Shown here: one piece after another, positions 1-6,359 of the stretch
Position numbering within the stretch: the stretch's first letter is position 1
How the letters are laid out: each line of letters begins with the position of its first letter
Origin: an uncultured Prevotellaceae bacterium
GTDB lineage: Bacteria; Bacteroidota; Bacteroidia; Bacteroidales; Bacteroidaceae
Reading direction: 5' to 3'
Length of the DNA stretch: 8,155 nucleotides
NCBI GenBank assembly: GCA_902775075.1
Contig: CACYKX010000148.1
Location: forward strand, 1-8,155
The notes under the pieces: model-generated
The model's database searches: none
What the model saw: the letters and a program-made list of their open reading frames with translations, nothing else
What the model was told of the DNA's origin: nothing
Translations under genes and position numbers: made by a program

Positions 1-912
1 ATCTATCGAGGTGACACCTACCAAAAGTAGACTTACAGCCTTATCACCCTTTAGTGCTTCTTCAGCCTTCGCGTTGATATGTACAATACCTTTAGCAAAG
101 CTCTCGCTATGAGCAATCCATTTCTTGACTTGAGAAGTAGGGGATGGATTCGGACGGAATTCGGTATGCATAGTCTCTTGTGATTTTATCACCAAATCAA
201 TTAAGATGTTTGGTGTCTTTCCATTGGCGATGATTACTTTGATGCCCTCCTCAGCTACTTTGCGTGCGATATTGGTTTTTGTTATCATTCCTCCTCGGCC
301 AAATCCACTCTTAGAGTCTTGAATATATTCACCTAAGTCACGATCATAGTTTACCATAGGGATTACACGAGTTTGAGGGTCTCTTGGGTCACCGTTATAT
401 ATTCCGTCTACATTGCTGAGTATTACCAAGGCATTGGCACCCATCATGGAAGCCACCAAACCGGCCAGTTCATCGTTATCCGTGAACATCAGTTCCGTTA
501 CACTTACAGTATCGTTCTCGTTGACAATAGGGATAACGCCATTTTCAAGCATCACTGTCATGCATGCTCGTTGGTTCAGATACTCACCTCTTGTAGAGAA
601 ACTTTCTTTCATGGTAAGAACTTGTCCGATATGGACGTTGTATTCTCGGAAGAGATCGTAGTAAAGACCGATGAGTTTTACTTGACCGAGTGCAGAAAAT
701 AATTGTCTTTGTTCTACACTGTCTAGTTTGTGGTCAACCTTTAATTCATCGCGGCCACTTGCCATGGCACCGGAAGATACAAGAATCACCTCATAATCGT
801 GATTCCTCAGCCATACGATTTGGTCGACGATAGCCGACATTCTCGTGACATCAAGTTTGCCGTCATCTCGGGTAAGCACATTGCTACCCACCTTTACTAC
901 AATACGTTTCAT
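1..912 (-). CDS. proB: Glutamate 5-kinase (proline biosynthesis), 3' end cut by the window edge
   Basis: ProB phosphorylates the gamma-carboxyl of glutamate with ATP, the committed and usually proline-inhibited first step of proline synthesis in the cytoplasm. The frame is open from an ATG at 912 to the left edge, giving 304 residues and no stop. Family ProBs run about 360-370 residues, so roughly 60 are missing. The N-terminus MKRIVVKVGSNVLT is the kinase nucleotide-binding strand-loop. VSSGAMASG lies near residues 45-53, IVNENDTVS near 129-137, LSNVDGIYNGDP near 165-176, and the glycine-rich GFGRGGMITK near 203-212; all are typical of the amino acid kinase fold. From about residue 263 (KKWIAHS onward) it enters a PUA-type C-terminal domain that is truncated here. 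The gene follows an AMP-ligase gene after an 82-nt spacer with strong potential structure. The ATG is preceded by AAGAGAG directly abutting it, too close for a usual ribosome binding site. No proA is visible; it may follow outside the window. Confidence 0.96.
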   Translation of the reverse strand, partial: MKRIVVKVGSNVLTRDDGKLDVTRMSAIVDQIVWLRNHDYEVILVSSGAMASGRDELKVDHKLDSVEQRQLFSALGQVKLIGLYYDLFREYNVHIGQVLTMKESFSTRGEYLNQRACMTVMLENGVIPIVNENDTVSVTELMFTDNDELAGLVASMMGANALVILSNVDGIYNGDPRDPQTRVIPMVNYDRDLGEYIQDSKSGFGRGGMITKTNIARKVAEEGIKVIIANGKTPNILIDLVIKSQETMHTEFRPNPSPTSQVKKWIAHSESFAKGIVHINAKAEEALKGDKAVSLLLVGVTSID

Positions 913-932
913 CTCTCTTATATGTTTATTAG

Positions 933-991
933 TGGTATGTGGCTTTCCCTTGTTTTAAGGGTGTGCAGACTTATTCAGTCTGCACATACCA
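933..991 (-). other. Structured spacer before proB (possible three-way-junction RNA or atypical terminator)
   Basis: Most of the 82-nt gap between the ligase stop and the proB ATG can pair. Hairpin A is a perfect 10-bp stem, 962-971 with 977-986, with a 5-nt loop. Hairpin C is 5 bp, 947-951 (ccctt) with 957-961 (aaggg), with a 5-nt loop. A third inverted repeat, tggtatgtg at 933-941 with cacatacca at 983-991, is 9 bp. It can close both hairpins if shortened to 933-937/987-991, or compete with hairpin A if used in full, because they share 983-986. In the shortened form the helices abut with no unpaired bases except a 9-nt linker at 938-946. Neither strand has a good T tract after hairpin A, so a standard intrinsic terminator is unlikely. 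A leader element controlling proB or a processing/stability hairpin for the ligase mRNA are alternatives. The pairing is directly visible; the function is unknown. Confidence 0.4.
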
Positions 992-994
992 TTG

Positions 995-2671
995 TTATTT
1001 CTTAGAATCGTTTTCACGAATTTCAACTCGGCGAATCTTACCTGAAATGGTTTTGGGTAATTCATCGACGAATTCGATAACTCGTGGATATTTGTAAGGT
1101 GCAGTCACATGCTTTACATGATTCTGCAACTCTTTTATCAAGTCTGGTCCTGCTTTAGGTTTGTAGCTGTCAGCTAAAACTACAGTTGCCTTTACTACCA
1201 TACCTCTGATTGGGTCAGGAACTCCCGTGATAGCACATTCTATAACAGCAGGATGAGTCATTAGCGCATTTTCTACTTCGAAAGGCCCGATGCGGTATCC
1301 CGAACTCTTGATGACATCATCGGTACGACCTACAAACCAGAAATAACCATCTTCGTCTCTCCATGCCATATCTCCTGTGTGGTAGATACCATCATGCCAA
1401 GCTTCATGAGTTTTCTCCTCATCTCGGTAATAGCCTTTGAAAAGACCTATCGGTTTACTGTTGATGGTGCTGATACAGATTTCACCTTTCTCACCATCTT
1501 CACATTGGGTACCGTCAGGACGGAGCAGTAGAACATCATATTGAGGATTGGCCTTACCCATACTTCCTGGTTTTGGTGTAATCCAAGGGAATGTACCTAA
1601 GGTCATCGTCGTCTCTGTCTGACCAAATCCTTCATAGATATGAATACCCGTTCTCTTGAAGAAAGTATCTTCAACAGAAGGATTCATGGCTTCACCTGCT
1701 GTTGTACAGTATTGCAAACTGCTGAGGTCATATTTGTTGAAGTCTTCAAGAATCATGAAGCGATATATGGTAGGAGGAGCACAGAATGATGTGATATGAT
1801 ATTTCTCCATAGCTCGCATGATCTTTTCTGCTGTAAACTTCTCGTGGTCGTAGACAAATACGGTTGCACCCGCAAACCATTGACCATAGAGTTTTCCCCA
1901 AACAGCTTTTCCCCAACCGGTATCAGCAACGGTGAGATGTATACTTTGTTCATTCAAATTATGCCAAAATACACCCGTCGTAAGATGTCCCAGAGCGTAA
2001 AGATAATCGTGGGCTACCATCTTCGGTTCACCGCTTGTTCCACTGGTGAAGTACATGAGCATGGTGTCGTCATTATCATTTACGTTGCTTGGACGGTGGA
2101 ATTCCGGAGCTGCCGCCCATTCCTTATGCCAGTCGTGGAATCCCTCAGGTATAGCTTTGTCAGCTTCTATCATTGAGTTGACAGCCACTAAAATCTTAAC
2201 GGTAGGACTTGCTGGCATAGCCTCATGAATCTGTGTCGTAACATATTCATCGTTACAACAGATAATCGCCTTGACGCTAGCTCTTTGATCTCTATATTCG
2301 ATATCCTTAGAAGTAAGCATATGAGTAGCAGGAATAGCTATAGCTCCGATCTTGCAGAGTCCCATCATGCTCAACCACCACTGATAGTGGCGCTTCAAGA
2401 TCAACATTACTTTATCGCCACGATTAATTCCCAGACTTTGGAAATAAGCAGCAGTACGATCTGTCTGTTCTTTGAATTCTTTAAAGGTCGTTTTTACCTC
2501 TTCACCTCTTTCGCTGGTCCATAGTAAAGCCACCTTGTCAGGTTGTTCCTTGGCCCATTCATCCATGACATCGTACGCGAAATTAAAATTTTCCGGAACG
2601 ATAAACTGCAGATTCTTTTTGAAGTCTTCCTCTGAAGAAAATTTAGTCTGCTTTAAAAATCTTTCTATCAT
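995..2671 (-). CDS. AMP-forming acyl-CoA synthetase-like protein (acetyl/medium-chain acyl type), substrate unknown
   Basis: This 558-residue protein belongs to the adenylate-forming (ANL) superfamily, which activates a carboxylic acid with ATP to an acyl-AMP and then usually transfers it to CoA. The motifs are complete and in order: the phosphate loop YFTSGTSGEPK at 207-217, GFGQTETT at 348-355, YHTGD at 430-434, the hinge region GRTDDVIKSSGYRIGP at 448-463, and the C-terminal catalytic lysine in TISGKIRR (Lys545). Length and the GYRIGPFEVENAL block resemble acetyl-CoA and medium-chain (ACSM-like) synthetases rather than carrier-protein or luciferase branches. There is no signal peptide or membrane segment, so it should be cytoplasmic. 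It starts 14 nt after the XRE-cupin regulator gene, so the two are probably co-transcribed and the regulator may control it. No Shine-Dalgarno precedes the ATG. The substrate cannot be read from sequence; short- or branched-chain or aryl acids are candidates by inference. Confidence 0.9.
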   Translation of the reverse strand: MIERFLKQTKFSSEEDFKKNLQFIVPENFNFAYDVMDEWAKEQPDKVALLWTSERGEEVKTTFKEFKEQTDRTAAYFQSLGINRGDKVMLILKRHYQWWLSMMGLCKIGAIAIPATHMLTSKDIEYRDQRASVKAIICCNDEYVTTQIHEAMPASPTVKILVAVNSMIEADKAIPEGFHDWHKEWAAAPEFHRPSNVNDNDDTMLMYFTSGTSGEPKMVAHDYLYALGHLTTGVFWHNLNEQSIHLTVADTGWGKAVWGKLYGQWFAGATVFVYDHEKFTAEKIMRAMEKYHITSFCAPPTIYRFMILEDFNKYDLSSLQYCTTAGEAMNPSVEDTFFKRTGIHIYEGFGQTETTMTLGTFPWITPKPGSMGKANPQYDVLLLRPDGTQCEDGEKGEICISTINSKPIGLFKGYYRDEEKTHEAWHDGIYHTGDMAWRDEDGYFWFVGRTDDVIKSSGYRIGPFEVENALMTHPAVIECAITGVPDPIRGMVVKATVVLADSYKPKAGPDLIKELQNHVKHVTAPYKYPRVIEFVDELPKTISGKIRRVEIRENDSKK

Positions 2672-2685
2672 AAGTCTAGTTTTAT

Positions 2686-3240
2686 TTAGATAACAATGCA
2701 GAGGAATGTAGCAGGTTTACCTTCCAATGCTCGCATACAATGTGGATGACGTGCATCAAAATAGATGCTGTCTCCTTGAGATAATGTTAATACTTTATCC
2801 TCTATGGTTATTTCTAGTACACCATTCAGAATGAAGTCATACTCCTGACCATCATGGGTGTTCTTAGAATGGTTCTTGTCACCAGGTAATGGATCTACCT
2901 GAGCAAGAAAAGGGTCAACCTTTCTTCCTCTGAATCCACTGGCAAGACTTTGGTATTTGTAGTCATTACCTTTATCAATTTCCAGTCCCTGACCATTACG
3001 AGTGAGGTAATAACTACTCATGCGAGGCTCTTCTCCGAAGAGAAGGACGTCGAGGTCGATACCGTATTTTTTGGAAATCTTACTGAGTCTGTAGACAGAA
3101 GGGTCTGCTTCTCCAGCCTCAATTTTAAGATAATGTTCCAAGGAAATGTCACAAAGTTCAGCAACTTCCTCGGCTGGAATGTCGAGAACTTCGCGTAAAC
3201 CTTTAAGTCTTTCCCCAATCTGTTTGATTGATTCTTCCAT
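2686..3240 (-). CDS. XRE-family transcriptional regulator with C-terminal cupin domain
   Basis: A two-domain DNA-binding regulator of 184 residues. Residues about 5-66 form a Cro/C1-type helix-turn-helix: IGERLKGLREVLDIP, then the AEEVAELCDISLEHYLKIE helices, then PSVYRLSKISKKYGIDLDVL. Residues about 110-184 form a small cupin barrel. Its first motif is around His129/Glu133 (HDGQEYDFILNG) and its second around GDSIYFDARHPH (157-167), with possible metal or ligand ligands His129, Glu133, His165 and His167. Proteins of this build typically sense a small ligand through the cupin. I chose the ATG at 3240 (MEESIKQIG) over an upstream in-frame ATG at 3273. The extra 11 residues (MYFWTEKTNIN) look non-coding, and the upstream ATG would place the start on top of the promoter-like box at 3263-3270. 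The gene heads a unit with the acyl-CoA synthetase-like gene and is separated from proC by a terminator. Its targets are unknown; autoregulation and control of the adjacent ligase are the obvious guesses. Confidence 0.9.
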   Translation of the reverse strand: MEESIKQIGERLKGLREVLDIPAEEVAELCDISLEHYLKIEAGEADPSVYRLSKISKKYGIDLDVLLFGEEPRMSSYYLTRNGQGLEIDKGNDYKYQSLASGFRGRKVDPFLAQVDPLPGDKNHSKNTHDGQEYDFILNGVLEITIEDKVLTLSQGDSIYFDARHPHCMRALEGKPATFLCIVI

Positions 3241-3262
3241 ATTTATATTCGTTTTTTCGGTC

Positions 3263-3270
3263 CAAAAATA
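3263..3270 (-). promoter_or_regulatory. Candidate Bacteroidetes -7 promoter box for the regulator-ligase unit
   Basis: Read on the minus strand, 3270-3263 is TATTTTTG, an exact match to the Bacteroidetes sigma factor -7 consensus TAnnTTTG. It lies between the proC terminator and the regulator ATG, about 22 nt before the start, so the leader would be very short. No convincing TTTG-type -33 element is found at the expected spacing upstream. The surroundings are strongly AT-rich, so chance matches are likely; this is a placement-supported candidate only. Confidence 0.4.
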
Positions 3271-3335
3271 CAAAATAATTTCCTATTTGTTTTATTGGTA
3301 TCGCCTTTTTATTTTTTGTAATCTAAATAAAAATA

Positions 3336-3374
3336 AAAATGCTGCACATTATATCTTGAAGTGTGCAGCATTTT
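3336..3374 (-). terminator. Rho-independent terminator after proC
   Basis: A perfect 13-bp inverted repeat, 3336-3348 (aaaatgctgcaca) with 3362-3374 (tgtgcagcatttt), encloses a 13-nt loop. On the minus strand the hairpin is followed immediately by TTTTTATTTTTATTT (3339-3325), a good U-rich tract, and it begins 19 nt beyond the proC stop codon. On the plus strand the 3' flank has only four T residues, all inside the stem, so the element should work for the minus strand only. It marks the end of the arginine-proC operon. Confidence 0.92.
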
Positions 3375-3393
3375 GTAAAGTATTGTGAGAACT

Positions 3394-4179
3394 TTATTTT
3401 ATTCCTGCTTTTAATCCCTCTATTACTGCATTTGAGAATCCGTTCTTTTCCATAGTATTTAGTCCCTTGATCGTGAGCCCTCCTGGTGTCGTTACTTGAT
3501 CAATGGCTGCCTCGGGGTGCAAACTTGTTGCCTGTAACAGTTCAACGGCTCCCTTCATGGTCTGTAATACAATTTCCTTTGCGATATCGGCCTTGAACCC
3601 TAATTCCACACCACCTTCTGAAGCTGCTCTCACATATCTCATAGCATAAGCTATTCCGCAACTGGCAAGGGTTGTACCTGCTCCGAGATGTGCTTCGTCT
3701 GTGATGAGGCTCTTGCCTAAATCGTCGAAAATCTCTTTGACGATGGCGGTCTGCTCATTGCTTACTCCACACGGAACAATGAAGGTCATAGAAGCTTTTT
3801 GAGCGATGGCAATATTCGGTATCACCTGGAATAAAACAGGCTTTTGTCCGTCTTTGTCAAGCCAGTCGAACAAAGTGTCGGCCTTAATAGCAGCTGCCAT
3901 GTTGATGATGATTTGATGGTTATAGTCGATACTATCTTTGATGTCATCGACCACCTGTTCTACCAACCATGGCTTGACAACGATAGTGATAATATCAGCA
4001 TCTTTTATAGCTTCGATATTATTTGTCGTTGTATTCGCCCCTAAGTCAGAAAAGCGTTTCAACTTATCCTCGTGAGGGTTCGCTATGGTGACGTCTGAAG
4101 GATTAAAGATACATCCTTTCAGTAATCCCTCAGCGAAACTTCCGCCCATGGCACCAGCTCCTATTATTGCTATTTTCAT
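3394..4179 (-). CDS. proC: Pyrroline-5-carboxylate reductase
   Basis: ProC reduces 1-pyrroline-5-carboxylate to proline with NAD(P)H, the last step of proline synthesis. The 261-residue product opens with a dinucleotide-binding Rossmann motif, MKIAIIGAGAMGGSFAEGL (GxGxxG at residues 7-12). VVKPW lies at 67-71 and the VIPN segment at 119-122. The C-terminal family signature is at about 222-244 (DQVTTPGGLT core). Length matches the family (about 260-280). I chose the ATG at 4179, ten nt after the argD stop. An in-frame start at 4236 or 4200 would overlap argD's coding end and add a 7-19 residue tail before a textbook Rossmann N-terminus. Being last in the arginine operon and directly before a terminator, it is probably expressed with the arginine genes, linking proline output to arginine synthesis. 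The usual RxMPN-like segment reads QVIPN here, a mild deviation. Confidence 0.95.
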   Translation of the reverse strand: MKIAIIGAGAMGGSFAEGLLKGCIFNPSDVTIANPHEDKLKRFSDLGANTTTNNIEAIKDADIITIVVKPWLVEQVVDDIKDSIDYNHQIIINMAAAIKADTLFDWLDKDGQKPVLFQVIPNIAIAQKASMTFIVPCGVSNEQTAIVKEIFDDLGKSLITDEAHLGAGTTLASCGIAYAMRYVRAASEGGVELGFKADIAKEIVLQTMKGAVELLQATSLHPEAAIDQVTTPGGLTIKGLNTMEKNGFSNAVIEGLKAGIK

Positions 4180-4189
4180 CTTTTTAGAA

Positions 4190-5332
4190 TTATAGTTCAT
4201 TAAGTACGGTTTCCAGTTTCTGGATGAATTCATCAACTTCTGACCTTGAAAGAATCAGAGGAGGTAGAATTCTTAGTATATTTGTTGAAGCACAACCTGT
4301 AAAGCAATGTTGCTCATAGATCAGTTTGCTACGAACTTCTTTTTGTGGGATATCCAAAACAACACCTATCATAAGTCCACGTCCTCGTATTTCGAGAATA
4401 TGACTCGTACGTTGCTGCAACTCCTTGAGCTCGTCTATGAGGTATTCACCTACAAGATGGGCATTTTCCACAAGACCTTCTTTCTCGAATACATCGAGTA
4501 CAGCCAGTGCAGCGGTACATGCCAAGTGGTTTCCACCGAAAGTTGTTCCCAACTGTCCGTAAATAGGTTTAAACTCCGGTGAGATAAGCACACCAGCCAT
4601 AGGAAATCCGTTTCCGATACCTTTGGCAACCGTTATCAGGTCTGGTTTGATATCCAGCCATTGGTGGGCGAAGAATTTTCCTGTTCTTCCATATCCACAT
4701 TGTATCTCATCACAGATCAGGAACGCTCCATACTTCTTACAGGCAGCTTTCAGACCTTGAGCAAAGTTTTTGTCAACCATATTGCAGCCACCGACACCCT
4801 GTATACATTCAATGATACAAGCACAGACATCACCTTTGGCGAGTTCTTTTTCCCAAGCACGCAGGTCATTGATAGGGAGATATGTCACATGTCCATTGTC
4901 GTTGATAGGGGCGATGATCTTAGGATTGTTGGTTACCTCTACAGCCAGAGAAGTACGACCGTGAAAGGCTTTCTCTGCCGAGAGTACACGCTTTCTTCCG
5001 TTTGTGAATGATGCTAATTTCAGAGCATTCTCATTAGCTTCCGCACCAGAATTGATCAGGAAGAACTGATAATCCTCATAACCACTGATTTTTCCTAATC
5101 GCTGTGCAACTTCTTGCTGAAGTTTGTTGATAACAGAATTTGAATAGAATCCCAACTTCTGAAGTTGGTTTGTCATCTTCTCAACATAATGAGGATGACA
5201 ATGTCCGATGCTGATAACGGCATGTCCGCCGTAGAGGTCGAGGTATTCTTGACCCTTGTCGTCCCATACCTTACAGCCTTTACCTTTGACAATATTTACA
5301 TCGAACAGTGGATATACGTCGAATAATTTCAT
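4190..5332 (-). CDS. argD: N-acylornithine aminotransferase (acetyl- or succinylornithine), class III PLP enzyme
   Basis: ArgD transfers an amino group from glutamate to N-acylglutamate semialdehyde, giving N-acylornithine; it uses pyridoxal phosphate. The 380-residue product has the class III aminotransferase landmarks: YLDLYGGHAVISIGH near 30-44, NSGAEANENALKLA near 94-107, FHGRT near 123-127, the cofactor-contacting Asp208 in CDEIQCGYGRTG, and the Schiff-base Lys237 in TVAKGIGNGFPMAG. TTFGGNHLA near 263-271 supplies the phosphate-contacting threonine from the partner subunit. Its ATG overlaps the argC stop by one base (TAATG), so the pair is probably translationally coupled, and proC starts 10 nt after its stop. 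In Bacteroidetes, where the transcarbamylase uses N-succinylornithine, the natural substrate is probably the succinyl form. That is inference from family knowledge and cannot be read from these residues. Confidence 0.95.
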   Translation of the reverse strand: MKLFDVYPLFDVNIVKGKGCKVWDDKGQEYLDLYGGHAVISIGHCHPHYVEKMTNQLQKLGFYSNSVINKLQQEVAQRLGKISGYEDYQFFLINSGAEANENALKLASFTNGRKRVLSAEKAFHGRTSLAVEVTNNPKIIAPINDNGHVTYLPINDLRAWEKELAKGDVCACIIECIQGVGGCNMVDKNFAQGLKAACKKYGAFLICDEIQCGYGRTGKFFAHQWLDIKPDLITVAKGIGNGFPMAGVLISPEFKPIYGQLGTTFGGNHLACTAALAVLDVFEKEGLVENAHLVGEYLIDELKELQQRTSHILEIRGRGLMIGVVLDIPQKEVRSKLIYEQHCFTGCASTNILRILPPLILSRSEVDEFIQKLETVLNEL

Positions 5333-6333
5333 TAAAATGCAGTACTTTTCAGTTTTAAACCCGTTGTTTGATCGATGCCGAACATGATGTTCATGTTCTG
5401 TACAGCTTGTCCGACCGCACCTTTAAGCAGATTGTCGATGCAGGAAGTGATAAGTAGTTTATCATCAATCTTGTCTACATGAATCAGGCATTTATTAGTA
5501 TTAACTACCTGTTTTAAATCCAGAGCTTTATCTACATAGTGCGTAAAAGGCGCATCCTTGTAGAATTCTTTATATCCTTTCACGATATCTTCAAGAGGTT
5601 TTTCCGTCTTTACGACCTCAGTAGCGAAGATACCTCTTGCGAAATCACCATGGTATGGTATAAAGTCAATATTCGCATCCAGATAACCTTGAACCTGTTT
5701 CAAACTTTGTCTTATCTCAGGCACATGCTGATGCTTGAAAGCTTTATAGATACTTAGATTATTGTTTCTCCATGAAAAATGAGTTGTTGCTCCAGGTTTC
5801 TGCCCCGCTCCGGTGCTACCCGTAATCGCATTTACCGACACGTCCTTGTCAAGTAAGTGCATTTGAGCAGCAGGTAGTAATCCGAGTTGAATGCAAGTTG
5901 CAAAGCATCCCGGATTCGCTACGTGCTGAGCTGTGGCTATTTTAGATTCATTTATTTCTGGTAAACCATATACGAAATCATGACTGGATGCTGTCGGGTG
6001 CTGTGTGCAAACAATCTCGTTGGGAGCAAGACGAAAATCCTGAGCCAAATCGATGATCTTTACGCTGGCAGGTATCTCATGCTCCTTCAAGAATGCTTCA
6101 CTTTTCCCATGCCCGAAACAGAAGAAGACGACGTCTACATCATCGAAAGGCATCTCGGAAGTAAACTTCAGGTCAGTTTCCCCATAAAGTCCCTCGTGCA
6201 CGTCAGCTACGAGATTCTCAGCATTACTTTCGCTGTTCGCAAATACGATTTCTGCGTTCGGATGGTTGATTAGTAAGCGGATAAGTTCTCCGCCTGTATA
6301 ACCAGCAGCACCTAAAATTCCTATTTTAATCAT
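5332..6333 (-). CDS. argC: N-acyl-gamma-glutamyl-phosphate reductase
   Basis: ArgC reduces N-acylglutamyl phosphate to the semialdehyde with NADPH, forming a thioester on an active-site cysteine. The 333-residue product begins MIKIGILGAAGYTGGELIR, the NADP-binding loop of the family. The catalytic cysteine is Cys143 in ANPGCFATC, and a conserved histidine lies in FKHQHVPEI near residue 203. GSTGAGQKPG near 172-181 and GDFARGIFA near 230-238 are also family-typical. There is no internal interruption and the length is normal. Its start is 26 nt after argG; the leader is purine-rich (GAAGAAAGAG) but not a clear ribosome binding site. Its stop shares one base with the argD start. The partner kinase ArgB is not in the window. 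The substrate is likely the N-succinyl compound in this lineage, by inference. Confidence 0.96.
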   Translation of the reverse strand: MIKIGILGAAGYTGGELIRLLINHPNAEIVFANSESNAENLVADVHEGLYGETDLKFTSEMPFDDVDVVFFCFGHGKSEAFLKEHEIPASVKIIDLAQDFRLAPNEIVCTQHPTASSHDFVYGLPEINESKIATAQHVANPGCFATCIQLGLLPAAQMHLLDKDVSVNAITGSTGAGQKPGATTHFSWRNNNLSIYKAFKHQHVPEIRQSLKQVQGYLDANIDFIPYHGDFARGIFATEVVKTEKPLEDIVKGYKEFYKDAPFTHYVDKALDLKQVVNTNKCLIHVDKIDDKLLITSCIDNLLKGAVGQAVQNMNIMFGIDQTTGLKLKSTAF

Positions 6334-6359
6334 AAAATTTCTCTTTCTTCGATATGTTG

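Noticed and set aside
373..702. Plus-strand open frame of 109 codons
   Set aside because: It lies entirely antisense to proB, whose minus-strand reading matches the kinase family along its whole visible length; the plus-strand product has no recognisable motif.
962..986. Hairpin as a standard intrinsic terminator for the ligase gene
   Set aside because: The stem is strong, but on the minus strand the following bases are CCCTTAAAACAAGGG rather than a T run. I kept it as a structured element of unknown role.
1796..2176. Plus-strand open frame of 126 codons inside the ligase gene
   Set aside because: It is antisense to well-conserved acyl-CoA synthetase motifs, has no family features and no spacer or signal of its own.
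4180..4236. Longer proC start at 4236 or 4200
   Set aside because: It would overlap the argD end and add residues ahead of a standard Rossmann N-terminus; the ATG at 4179 fits operon spacing and family length.
4661..5011. Plus-strand open frame of 116 codons inside argD
   Set aside because: It overlaps the PLP-lysine and DEIQCGYGRTG region on the other strand; a by-product of the conserved coding sequence.
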